Shown here in pieces: positions 36,535 to 46,595 of a DNA stretch of 64,000 bases (position 1 is its first letter; every line of letters begins with the position of its first letter). This stretch comes from Strongylocentrotus droebachiensis (Eukaryota > Echinodermata > Echinoidea > Camarodonta > Strongylocentrotidae), in the NCBI GenBank assembly GCA_035222895.1, contig JAVYIG010007523.1:1-64000 (forward strand), read 5' to 3'. A program made the translations under genes and the position numbers. Under the pieces are notes generated by a model. It was not told the origin of the DNA. It saw only the letters and a list, made by a program, of their open reading frames with translations, and did not search any database.

Positions 36535-36835
36535 TGGGTTTTATATAGTTACAACTGGGCTGGCCCACTTTGCCCAGATCGGCCCACGTGGGCCCCAGAT
36601 GGCCCCACAATTGGCCCAGCAATATGCCCAAGGGTTACCTATTGGGCACCAGATGGGCCATGTGGTACATTCCACATAAAACCCAGGGTTCTATATATGG
36701 GTCAAGTGGGTTCTTGGGCCCCATAATTATGAGCTATATATAAGCGGGTTTTTATATGGGATCCATCATGGGCCAAGTGGGTTTGATATGGTCCCATATG
36801 GGCCAATGTGGTTCTAAATGGGCTTCATAACTGTT
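36535..36835. repeat. Irregular GGGCC(A/C)-phrase repeat
   Basis: GGCCCA, GGGCCA and GGGCC recur roughly every 8-20 bases (for example GGCCCACGTGGGCCCCAGAT, CAATTGGCCCAGCAATATGC, GGGCACCAGATGGGCCATGT) with variable fillers. It is not a strict tandem array, more a decayed short-phrase repeat rich in self-complementary hexamers. From 36840 to 36975 it changes to a CCAGTT phrase (CCAGTTACCAGTTGGGTTTA, CCAGTTGAAAACCAGTTAAC). Confidence 0.75.
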
Positions 36836-37360
36836 TAAATTGGTTCTATTTTTACCCAGTTGAATTCATTTATCCCCAGTTTCAATTTCCAGTTACCAGT
36901 TGGGTTTAACTAATTAACTGGACCAGTTTTACCATTTGGCATAACTTTCAACCAGTTGAAAACCAGTTAACAGACTTAATTAGTAAGTTATGTAGCACTT
37001 GTACTAATTAATTTTGCCAATGGCAACAACACATCGTCTACAAATTCCATTGTGAAGGCATGGGTATTAAGAAGACTTGGTTAATTTGCTGTGAATGAGA
37101 TATTTCCATATACTTGTATTTTATTGAATTTTTTTTAGTTCATAGTTAGTGTTTTTCCTAATTCATGTTTAATTAAATGTAATTTATACAAAGTAGTGAA
37201 ATGTCCTAATAATTTTTTTAAAAAATAAATAAAAAGGTCCTTTTTGAGAAATGATCACACCCAAGGCTCTCCTGTAGTTTTGTTCTACACTGCTCCCCCC
37301 CCCCCCTCCCCGCAATAGGTCCATAATCATTCTTTTTTTTACATCAACAACAATTCCCAG

Positions 37361-37632
37361 GTCGAAAATCCCATAGAGACCATTATAAAATGTGTATTGG
37401 TCTCTAATGGTGTTTATTGGAATCTATTGGTTTTCTGTTGGACCCATAGAATTGAATCCTATAGAGACCATTCAAACCATCAGAAACCAATAGGACCATA
37501 GAAAACAATAGGATCAAGTTAATAGATACCAATAGGGCCAATAGAAACCTATAGGACGAATATATTAATAGAAACCAATAGGACCAACATATTAATAGAA
37601 ACCAATAGAAGCCATTAGGTCCAATGGGACCA
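37361..37632. repeat. Irregular CCAATAG(A/G) phrase repeat
   Basis: AATAGAAACCAATAGGACCA and variants recur about 15 times, with the opposite strand form (TTGGTCTCTAATGG, TTATTGGAATCTATTGG) at the left end. So it holds a strand switch near 37440: the left half reads as the complement of the right half. Confidence 0.75.
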
Positions 37633-38505
37633 ACAAATGTATCTCATGCATAATTTCATGAATTACTTTACATGTCTCACAGAAAAATACATTTATCATG
37701 ATTTGTTAAGGAAATAATGACAATGCACATCAATATTTTGTGAGTTCAGTTCCGTTCAGTTTATTAATCTCATCATTTCGCAGCCTGGGCTGAATTGCGT
37801 GACAATTTGCAATTAAAAATATATAATATTTCTTTCACAATTGTTTCAAATAATACTAGTTAAAATACCATATAATTAACAAAGACAATGAATTGTCATC
37901 AATACTTACTACACATTCTAGCCACAATTCACAATATTAGCAGTAAGTATAATTCAATATATATAATATACAAGAACAATATTTCCATCAATAATATTTT
38001 GTAATTTGGTTTTGCATCATTCAGTAGAGATTGGGTAAATAAGTCATTGATAAGGTATTTTAGTGCTTAATAAAAAATTGAACAAAAAATAAACTTGTTG
38101 ATACCTTTAATGCTATGCTTATTATCCATGTATATGCTTCGATAAGCGATTAGGCCCCTGGAAATATAATTATATGAGAAATATGTTCTGATTTCAAAAT
38201 ATATATCAATAATAAATAAATAATAGTGACACCGGTTACGTCAAAAAGAGTTTGGCGTACATTGTTCTCTATTCACCCCATTTATACAACCTCGACATTA
38301 TGCATTTAAGCAAGTTGTAAGAAATGGAATGGAGCTATTCTGATATCTTTTTCAGTCGGCAATTATTGACCAATAGATTACTTGTCTGATCATGTTACAA
38401 TTACATTCACGTTTTAGCAATAGATAGTGATTATAATGATTACTAACCAATAAATAACATAATAATGGTATATTATAATATTAGTGTAAGAGCCATTCAG
38501 ACGGG
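37633..38505. other. AT-rich DNA, nothing recognised
   Basis: No exon, RNA gene or shared repeat. Confidence 0.4.
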
Positions 38506-38507
38506 AC

Positions 38508-38600
38508 GTTGTTGGCGTGCGCCTGTAATCCAGCTAAAAATGGAAGTTCCAAACTGATTCAGCTGAGGGCGCAGGTTCGAAACTGAGTCACGTCTTTCGG
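38508..38600 (+). mobile_element. Possible 7SL-like or tRNA-like SINE fragment
   Basis: GTTGGCGTGCGCCTGTAATC then CAGCT resembles the 5' domain of 7SL RNA (pattern GGCGCGTGCCTGTAGTCCCAGCT). It is followed by TTCAGCTGAGGGCGCAGGTT then CGAAACTGAGTC. The latter part can be read either as a tRNA B box (GGTTCGAAACT) or as a 7SL S-domain-like AGGTNNGAAACNGAG. Too short and too diverged to decide. Confidence 0.3.
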
Positions 38601-38837
38601 ATGTAGAAACCAACACACACGCAAGAGAAATTGTTCTTGAATTCACTTCAAATGATCTTCGTAATTAATACCAGAGATTAAAATTTACCTATTGGTGGAC
38701 CCTCGATAATAATTTGTATATAATATCCCGGCAAAATATTTGAATTATTTGTAAATATATGGATTTGGATTCTCAGACTTTATTTGATTAATGGGGGTGT
38801 ATTAGATTCTCTTCACTTCGACTGGCGCAGATGGTGA

Positions 38838-38944
38838 GCTCCCCCCCCCCCCCCCCCGAGCGCTTTTAAGCAATGACCACGCCCATGGGTGTAGATCCCG
38901 GGGGGGGGGGGTGCGGGGATGGCCCGTACAATCATCCCCCCCCC

Positions 38945-38974
<30 letters not shown>
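38838..38974. repeat. Homopolymer cluster (C, G, C, A)
   Basis: About 17 C near 38840, 11 G near 38900, 8 C near 38936, then about 30 A to 38973. The A run after a C run may be a retroposed tail. Lengths are uncertain for technical reasons. Confidence 0.8.
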
Positions 38975-38977
<3 letters not shown>

Positions 38978-39028
38978 CCATCACAAACAAAATGAAGGGA
39001 AAAATTAATGATGAGAGCCCGATGAGAG

Positions 39029-40021
39029 TACACTGTAAATAAGAATTTGTTCATTGGTAATTTTTACGTATTTTTTCCATGTAGAATTTACTTGAAAACA
39101 TTCGTTTTGTCACTTACTCACTAAATTTAAGTCTTGCTAACTCAAACTTTCAATTTAGTAGAACATACGTGGAATATTTAAGTAAAATCAAATGCATAAG
39201 AACTTTAAGTAATTTCAGCTTGTATTAATTTAGTAATTTTAACTCTTGATATTTCAAGAAATTATACGTATTACTCAAACAATTTATGTTGATTATTCTT
39301 TAATATCTTTTTAAAGTAAGGACCGATGCAGTGCGTAATAGAAATATTTACATAATTTATGAATATTCATTAAGTCTTAGACCAAATTAAACTCTTTTTA
39401 AAATAAAACAATTCTTTTTTGTGGTTGAATGAAAATTTAAGGACTTTAAAACATTTACTAATTCATTTAACATGTCTAAGCAAAGACAAGACAATTTTTA
39501 ATTGTTACCCAGTTCAAAACAAATCAAAACTTGATATTTCAGGAAAAAAGTTGTCAACCAATTTTCCTTTTAAGATGCTTATACGATCAAGTATATATAA
39601 AATTTGGAGCCTTTCAATATGTGTCGAATTGAAGCGTATGTAATAGTTTGTGATGGTGGTAGATATATATATACGGTTAAATCTTAAATAGAGGTAGTGT
39701 TAGTGATTAGTGATTAATCTTATTTACTTCTATTTAATAAATAGAAGTAGTGAATGATTAGTGGATGTTACTTGTTAGATTAGATGGGTACCAAATCGTG
39801 CAATATGTACTCCTATCATAGCTTTTTTTTAATTATCTAAAATGATTACAATACTTAAGTTATTTACGTTAATGTAACTCGATTTAACTAGTAAAAATTT
39901 ATTCAGCAAAATAAGTAAATTCTACTTAAGATGCCGTAGGTAATATTTACTTAATAAAAATAAGGCAATTCTTTTCCTCAATTTTATTGAGTTATTTCGA
40001 CTATTATTTTTTTACAGTGTA
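39029..40021. mobile_element. ACACTGTAAA-ended non-autonomous element
   Basis: It begins TACACTGTAAATAAGAA and ends TATTTTTTTACAGTGTA, with AT-rich arms that share AAGTAAATTCTACTTAA-like motifs in inverted order. About 990 bp, no open frame with a recognisable domain. ACACTGTAAA termini are common among animal DNA-transposon MITEs; the superfamily was not decided. Confidence 0.6.
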
Positions 40022-41140
40022 GTTTTATTGATTTCATCCATTTCTTTGTTTATTTATATCTATACATGTAAAACATTTGAAGAGCTATTTTCCGAAAGGA
40101 GCAAAATCTTTTGATAGCAAATGGAGATAATGATTTTCTTCTATTTACCTTGAACGCAATTATTAACCTAAATTACGAGAGAAATTATGAACACATGCAT
40201 CATTTAAAAACAATTTTCCATAGACACCTGAACAAAATCGGGTAAACAAAGAGTTCTTTCTTAAGTTACACACATATCTCTAGTGCCTCTTGAAAATAAG
40301 CTCTTTGTATGTACATAAACAAGCAATACAACAGAATACTCCAGTTCGATATTTTGGAGAAAGATTATTATGTCACGAGTTATTTTTGTTTTATTGAAAA
40401 GCTGATGCAGGCTTATGTATTGTCTTCAAACATAACAGGCATAAGATAGTCAAGGTGTTTTTGAAGGTTAGAATGTTATTAAGTTTGAAGTTTCGTTTAT
40501 AACACCCTTCCAATAATAATGCCTTTTATAAGACTGCATGGTTATAGTTTTTGAAGAAAATAATAGTGCTCTGGTCAGGGCCTTAGGGGAATATTATGCT
40601 TATATTTTAGAGCATGTCTGGTATGATAAGTATATCTGGGTGAAGAAGGAGATGATGGAAGTTTGTTGTTTGGTAGTTTGAACGTAAGTTTTATATTATG
40701 TTTTTAAGAAACAGACAGTTTGTATGAGATCAGGAGTGGACATTTTCTGTCATTTTGAGAACCATTGCATCAGTGATATTCTGTTTCATTGAATTGAGTT
40801 TCCCACAGAGAGAATTCAGTTGGTTTAAATAAAGAAGGAAGAGAGTCAAATGAAGAACCAAAAGCAATATGTTTTACTAATGAGAACTATGTTTTTTCGA
40901 GATCTCCTTATACACAGAATATTTGAATGGGTTTTTCACGATGAGTGTTGTTTGGAGACATCAATATTCATAAAATTTATGTTTCTATCACCAGGAAATA
41001 AAGAATTTTCTGTCTTCATGAACCTTTCCTGGTTGCTTATTAATGCATTTGCCCACTGGTAACATTATTATACTTTCAAAAGTTAACATCCCTCACCATC
41101 CCTCACCATTGGATTTTTTCAGTTGGGTAATGTCTAAATT
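40022..41140. other. AT-rich DNA, nothing recognised
   Basis: No supported exon. CCCTCACCATCCCTCACCAT at 41092 is a trivial 10-bp duplication. Confidence 0.4.
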
Positions 41141-41370
41141 TCGTTTAAAAATACACGCAAAAAACTGAGGTGCTAAATGTTGGGTGCTGAATGAGATTCT
41201 GCACTTGAAGTGCCAAAATCAGCACTTGACGGGTTAACTTTAACAAGGAAACCGAAACGTGCTGAATATTTGAGTGCAGAAAACGAGTGCTATAACAATA
41301 TGCAGCACTTAACATCGAGTGCTGACTGCATAACCTGATCTGATTGGTCGGTTAGTATAATAGCTGTTAC

Positions 41371-41595
41371 CTTGTGAATATTTGTTTTTGAATCAAATTC
41401 AGCTAAGAGATTCTTACATTCTTCATTCTCCAGGTCAATACCCAAGGCCTCAAAAGTCTGAATAACTTTGCTCCTTAAACTGTCAACAACATCAGTATTC
41501 AAAGCTGTTGCAGCAGATAACACTCTGTTTGTCATAGCATGGGTCATGTTGGTGTTTGATAAAAGAGAACCAATGGAAAATGCAGCTGGTCTCAC
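41371..41595 (-). pseudogene. Captured exon-like segment, downstream part
   Basis: The minus frame reads RPAAFSIGSLLSNTNMTHAM, then TNRVLSAATALNTDVVDSLR, then EALGIDLENEECKNLLAEF, a balanced, non-repetitive, helix-prone composition unlike the chance frames nearby. It ends at CACAAG/GTAACA, a good splice donor. It is separated from the upstream segment by the 41598-41810 MITE, and the two are in different frames across it. I do not recognise the family. Confidence 0.45.
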
Positions 41596-41597
41596 TA

Positions 41598-41810
41598 TGA
41601 ACATGACAGACAATGAAAGCGGACAAAATATACAGTTCCTCAGGTAGACAAAGGAACATCCCTTGACTGCTATTATGCAAAATGTGTAGAACAGGTGAAT
41701 ATGCATGTGACACCTGTTCTACACATTTTTACATAATAGCAGTGAAGGATGTTCCTTTGTCTACCTAAGGAACTGTATATTTTGTCCGCTTTCATTGTCT
41801 GTCATATTCA
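41598..41810. mobile_element. Palindromic TA-flanked MITE, copy 1
   Basis: A near-complete hairpin: TGAACATGACAGACAATGAA, AGCGGACAAAATATACAGTT, GACAAAGGAACATCCCTT and TGCTATTATG on the left, all mirrored on the right. Flanked by TA on both sides, as for Tc1/mariner-type insertions. The sister copy is at 51680-51883. It is inserted between the two C2H2-gene segments. Confidence 0.85.
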
Positions 41811-41814
41811 TAGT

Positions 41815-42088
41815 GTCTTGTACTGTCATTATGCATTGCTCCATCTTGTTCTTGTAGTAGGCCTATCCTATCATCATCATCATCAAATGCATCATCTGCT
41901 GCAGGATTATGCACTTCACTAACAGCAACACCCAAATCAGCATCAACTAGACCCTCCATACCCTGTACAACTTCAGGTTCAGGTTCTTCTTGTGGATGTT
42001 GGTTTAATAAATGTTTCCTGTAAGAGTTGAAAGTGGTAAATGACGAAGGACATCCACCTTGACCACATACCAAATGTAGATGGGGCAT
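41815..42088 (-). pseudogene. Captured exon-like segment with C2H2 finger
   Basis: From Met at 42088 the frame reads MPHLHLVCGQGGCPSSFTTF then NSYRKHLLNQH: a C-x4-C..H-x5-H zinc-finger-like motif (C-x4-C spacing with F at mid-loop), followed by an acidic linker with a DDDDDR run. Residues upstream of this Met in the open frame fall in the element's own subterminal repeat, so they are not part of the source gene. The family was not identified. It could be the N-terminus of a multi-copy C2H2 gene. Confidence 0.5.
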
Positions 42089-42171
42089 GTCAAACAACGC
42101 ATGAGTTAGCACTTGCACAAGGGCTATTCTGCTAGCACCCAAAAGAGAGCAAAACTTGGCACTTTAAGTGC

Positions 42172-42429
42172 ACAACAGTCAGCTCCTTTGGGTGCTAGCA
42201 AAGTAGCCCGGGTGCAAGTGCTAACTCAGCACTTCGAGTGCAGTCACTATGCGAGCTCCTAAAAAGTGCTAAAATTGAATCTTTAAGTGCTAAATTTAGC
42301 ACAACAGTCAGCTCCTTTGGGTGCTAGCAAAGTAGCCCGGGTGCAAGTGCTAACTCAGCACTTCGAGTGCAGTCACTATGCGAGCTCCTAAAAAGTGCTA
42401 AAATTGAATCTTTAAGTGCTAAATTTAGC
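42172..42429. repeat. Exact 129-bp tandem duplication
   Basis: Two copies, 42172-42300 and 42301-42429, with no difference that I can see. Each starts ACAACAGTCAGCTCCTTTGG and ends GTGCTAAATTTAGC. Identity implies a very recent duplication, or gene conversion, of the element's terminus. Confidence 0.92.
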
Positions 42430-42440
42430 ACTTTTTTTTT

Positions 42441-43240
42441 TTAATGATGATATCAGGCTGGTAGGCCTACACTTGCAGGCAAGAATCAGGACTAACATTT
42501 AGCATAATGTTATTAATTGTATTACCACTCTTATATTCTCTGAAATGTTCTCTTTTTTGAGGGTGACATAACTTGGAAAGGAGGGGTGCAACCGCCTGCC
42601 ACACGCTACCTCTTGGTTGCTTTAATCCAATGCCGAAAATATTTTGGCACCTGTCACCCCCCCCCCCAACCACGGATACAAATCGACACCCTTGACCACG
42701 CCCAAGGCTCCCTTACATTGCCCCCCCCCCCCACAACCCTATTTTCTTTCTTTTTTACATCAACAACAACAATAATAATTGTTATTATAAAACTCAAAAA
42801 TTGGTAGAAGAAAAAAAGTTAATATCTGGCTTTCCCGGCAAAATATATGAATTATTTGTAGTATTATTTTTATGTGGATTGAGATTTTCAGACTATTAGA
42901 TTAATGAGTTGTATTGGATTCTCTTCACGTGGCCCGCCCACTTATGGAAGAAGAAGAACCCAGGTGTGGTAATCATATAAAATATTTCGCCTCAGTTCCC
43001 AATCCAATCCCATCGGGAATCCCAAACAGGATTCATCGGGACCCGATACATGTAAAAGGATCCTTCATCTTGACCTTGGTCGTGCTAGACATCTCGTCCT
43101 GGTAGCTTTCTCCTCTTTTATGCTCGACTCAAAGAGAGATATATTGGCTCGAGGCCACATGTATATCGATTTGGTTTTCAACTTTCTGATAATTTTCTTG
43201 CAGACTCACTTAAAGTTTCAGAACATAATGATACAATTTT
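42441..43240. other. Non-coding DNA with C runs
   Basis: C tracts near 42657 and 42720 with related flanks (CCACGGATACAAATCGAC, CTTGACCACGCCCAAGGCTC). The latter resembles 37256-37300 (CACACCCAAGGCTCTCCTG then a C run, then TTACATCAACAACAA in both), so these are two diverged copies of one repeat. Confidence 0.5.
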
Positions 43241-43262
43241 AACTACTTGGATAGAGAGGTGG

Positions 43263-43366
43263 AGTCTATTAGATAGACAGACAGACAGACATATAGACAG
43301 ATAGATAGATAGACACTAGAGGGAGAGAGAGATGGAGAGAGAGAGAGAGAGAGAGAGAGGGGGAAA

Positions 43367-43416
<50 letters not shown>

Positions 43417-43420
43417 AAGG
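43263..43420. repeat. (GATA/GACA)n and (GA)n tracts
   Basis: GACAGACAGACA then GATAGATAGATA (43270-43310), then long GA runs with GGGG spacers to 43418. Confidence 0.9.
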
Positions 43421-44365
43421 GACTCTAGGGAAACCGTAGGGACAGAGTGCAGTGGAGTGTAAACTAGAAAGAACTCGAAGCAGAAGGGGTTGGGTGATCG
43501 AGGTGAGGATAGATTGGAAGAAGTATTATAGTGAGAGAAGTTCATACATACACACAGCCGAGAGAAAATAAGGATATAGGGAGAGAGATGGACAGATATC
43601 TGATAGATAGTGATCACGGAGCGGGGGATTGTGGAAGGGGAGTAGAGGGAGACTAGGAGGAAAGAAGAAGGGGGAGTGAGAAATCATTGAACTATAGGCC
43701 TGATAATAAACAATAATAACCGAAAAATGGGAAATGAGCACATAGAAACACAAACATAAGAGTTAAGAAGCATATCAATGGACACAAAAAGGAGACTTTC
43801 AGAAGATTAAGTAGGACTTAGAGTGTTACGTGTGTGAGTGGAGGACGATATTTTGCTGGGGCGACGCATTCACACATTGCACCATTCTCTGTCAGACAAG
43901 TAAGAGGACAGCGATCGCGACAGATGAGAAGCTAGTAAGCAAATGTTTGTACATTTTGTAAAATATGAAATTCATGTATTCTGAATATTATGATTGTATA
44001 TTGAGTTTTTGTTAAAGGATTTTAGTATCGTGTAGGCTAGGCGTAGATCACAAGGAGTTTAGTTTATTTGCGTTTATCATTCTATGCAGTCCCATTCCCT
44101 TTCATCCATGTCGTGCATCAGAGGTCAATACGCATTAGCATTGACTGATTTGACTCTTTAAAGCTTTTCTGGAGTGCCACGATCGACTGTAGATCTAGTA
44201 CTGGTAACTTCTTTCAATTTTAGTTAGTGTAATGATATGGATATTCTCGTGTTTACGTTTTCCTCAAAGGTTCATTGACGTACATGTACAAGGCAAATTC
44301 CTGGTAGATTTCGCTAGAACTATTTTTACAAGCATACATGGTGAATTCCTTGTAATTTGTTAGAC
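43421..44365. other. Purine-rich then unique intergenic DNA
   Basis: Purine-rich to about 43690; after that no feature was recognised. Confidence 0.4.
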
Positions 44366-44371
44366 CGAAAG

Positions 44372-44449
44372 CTTCAGTCTCTCTAATCGTCGGTTGTTCC
44401 ACTGAGACTACGTCTGGCTCCACTAGACCTCCGATTATAGAGACTGAAG
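44372..44449. other. 78-bp perfect-armed hairpin, pre-miRNA-sized
   Basis: CTTCAGTCTCTCTAATCGTCGG on the left faces CCGATTATAGAGACTGAAG on the right: about 18 of 20 positions pair, with a loop of about 37 bases that can itself fold (GAGACTACGTCTGG). It lies about 500 bp upstream of the C7orf25-homologue first exon. It may be a small RNA precursor or a tiny inverted-repeat transposon; nothing decides between them here. Confidence 0.45.
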
Positions 44450-44739
44450 TCTGGGGACCTCTTTCTGTGAGGGACTGTACGGAACAAATGGTTCGGTTCG
44501 GCAGGACCGCGATGAATGAGATATGCTACGAGATTTTCACTCTTTACATCCTCATACATGCTGCAATATGACAATAATTAGAGTCTAATTAAAAATAACA
44601 TATATATAGCTTATTTGACTTACGATAGCTTGCTCATTTAGATCCTAAATTAATGATTAATCCGAGAAAGTCTCGTCGTCAACATTATCCGTCTTGGTTT
44701 TAGTTGATGAGTATTCATTTTTTCTTTTCGAACGTCCAA

Positions 44740-44933
44740 TAGCTACCGTAGCTACGTACGAGTAACCGAGTAAGCCCGGCTTGCAACGAACTCCCACGAA
44801 ACAAGTGCTCTGATTGGCCATTGGCTATGTTTTGGTAGGTGGACCCGGAAATATATCGGCCGCCGGGTAATATTTCGAATGCATGAACGTACTGCTTCGC
44901 GGTTCGGAGATACAAATTGGATAATTCATAAAA
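44740..44933 (+). promoter_or_regulatory. Probable promoter and non-coding exon 1 of the C7orf25 homologue
   Basis: Two inverted CCAAT boxes (ATTGG at 44813-44817 and 44820-44824) sit in a CpG-richer patch (CGGCCGCCGGGTAATATTTC). An exon-like end, CATAAAA/GTAAGTCC, gives a consensus donor at 44934. The coding exon at 46596 has an acceptor (TTTTAG at 46576-46581) 14 bases before its ATG, so a spliced 5' leader is expected, and this is the best upstream partner. Inference only. Confidence 0.4.
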
Positions 44934-46581
44934 GTAAGTCCGTAAATTATCCATTTAATATTGAGTTATCAAATTTTGATAACTGTAATTAGGACAAATG
45001 ACATACCGACCTAATTTACATCTGATTTAGAAATCAGGAAATTAGATTTAAATAAAGAAAATCAGGGAGAAAATGTCGTGGACGAAAATATGCACATAGC
45101 CACCCCCACGGTACGAGATCTGTGGGTTGCCATCTGTATTGGGGAATGACAACAAATGTCAGTTTTATTAAAGAAATGACCCAAATCAGATGGTTATTGC
45201 TGTCTAGTAATTTGTATGCTATTTTTAACACCTGTTCCGAGACGTTGCGCTCTTAATTTTGGCTCTAATTTTTCGGCTTGGCCGATTGGATTAGGTGTCG
45301 CTGGGCGTGTCACCACAGTTGACTTAAATTTAATTAGGCAAATTTGGGAAATAGATTTGTATTACAATTGGAAGGGTTTTTCCTTGTTGCCGGGTCTGTT
45401 CACACTATCGAAATAGTATGAGAGAGGAAGTGAGGATTACAGGTGTGTAATAGCCAGAAGCATGTGGGCTCGCTAGTGTGGACGGACATAACAACATTTA
45501 TCCCTTTTTATATTCATTGAATTAATTTCCAGGGTTGTTGGGTCTCCGGGTGATTTGCATCTCTTGTTTGAAAGATTAGAATGTAAGAGACACAGGTGGG
45601 TGCGTGAAAGAAGTATGTGAGGAATAGAGATGCGGATCATCCGGAGCGCCTTATATCCGGGGGGGGGGGGGGGGGGGTAAATTCGCCAAGAAATATAGGA
45701 CCTTTTAATACGGAAACTAATTATGGGTGGATTGATATTACGCAAAGCGTCTGTGTGACACGCCTCAATTTTTGGGAGGACGAGGCGTGTCAGTTCGGGG
45801 GGATAAAAACCGAGTTGCGTCTCTGGAGCGGGACCTCTTTTCCGTTACGATACCGACATGAGTTGCTAATTTGCTTCAATTGGGTTGCCCAGCCCCAAAA
45901 GATGAACTTCGTGATTTATTAATTCTACGTTTATTTTAATAAATCTTCAACTCCAATCAAGAATTTGTTTTAATGACTTTGATTTATCTTTGTTTTCTAC
46001 ACTTCAAGAACCTAAGTGATACTTTAACATTTTTCTGAGTCCGTACTAGGCGGGGCGGCTTTGGCCACCGGGCCGTCTCGCCGTGGATCGCTTCATTAGT
46101 CTACGTTGTACTGTACATGTTCTAACTTGCTTGAGTGATATTGTAACTGCTGGTATTTGCAAATAAACTAGATCTAGGTAGTCTACTGTAGATTGTCTAG
46201 ACCTGTTTGATGTGTTATTAATGAACATCAGCCGTGTTTCATTAAGTCCAGTTCCAGTTAGCTTTCTCACAAATTCACTATCAAATGATAATTTTGGAAA
46301 TTTTTCTTCAATTTATTGACTTTGTCAAAGTTTTATTATACTATCTGTTTTTTAATTGTTATTCTTCTTTCTTTTATATGATGCCTTTTCTTATTTAGAG
46401 TTTATCCATTTTTATTTCAATCATTCAATGTCTACCGCACTTCAGTTTTTCTTCCTTTATTTTTGTCATCCTCTGAAAGGTCCTAATGCCAATATTAATG
46501 TATTTTACTTTTAAAAATAAAATCACTTTTCAGATAACCCAAATGAGAAGAATCCAAACCTAAATTTAAAATTCATTTTAG
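44934..46581 (+). other. Inferred intron 1 of the C7orf25 homologue
   Basis: Contains a run of about 18 G at 45660-45677 and otherwise unique, AT-rich sequence. No shared repeat or RNA gene was recognised. Confidence 0.4.
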
Positions 46582-46595
46582 GACGTATCCTAAAT

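Larger units (their letters stand above)
41145..42440. mobile_element. Composite element with GTGCTAAA termini carrying gene fragments
   Basis: Both borders are packed with the motif GTGCT/AGCAC: left from GAGGTGCTAAATGTTGGG, right ending CTTTAAGTGCTAAATTTAGC. A longer subterminal block, TTGGGTGCTAGCA..TAGCCC..GTGCAAGTGCTAACTCA, occurs in inverted orientation (once at 42149-42100 on the minus strand, twice at about 42187-42235 and 42316-42364 on the plus strand). Between the borders lie two minus-strand exon-like segments with a C2H2 finger and a palindromic MITE. No transposase frame was found. Best read as a non-autonomous DNA transposon that has picked up host exons; the superfamily is unknown. 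Confidence 0.5.

Noticed and set aside
36475-36726. Pro/Gly/Trp-rich frame across the GGGCC repeat
   Set aside because: Reading of a short-phrase repeat; no coding evidence.
41290-41706. 138-codon minus frame as one intact gene
   Set aside because: Its N-terminal third is translated MITE sequence; only the 41371-41595 part looks protein-derived.
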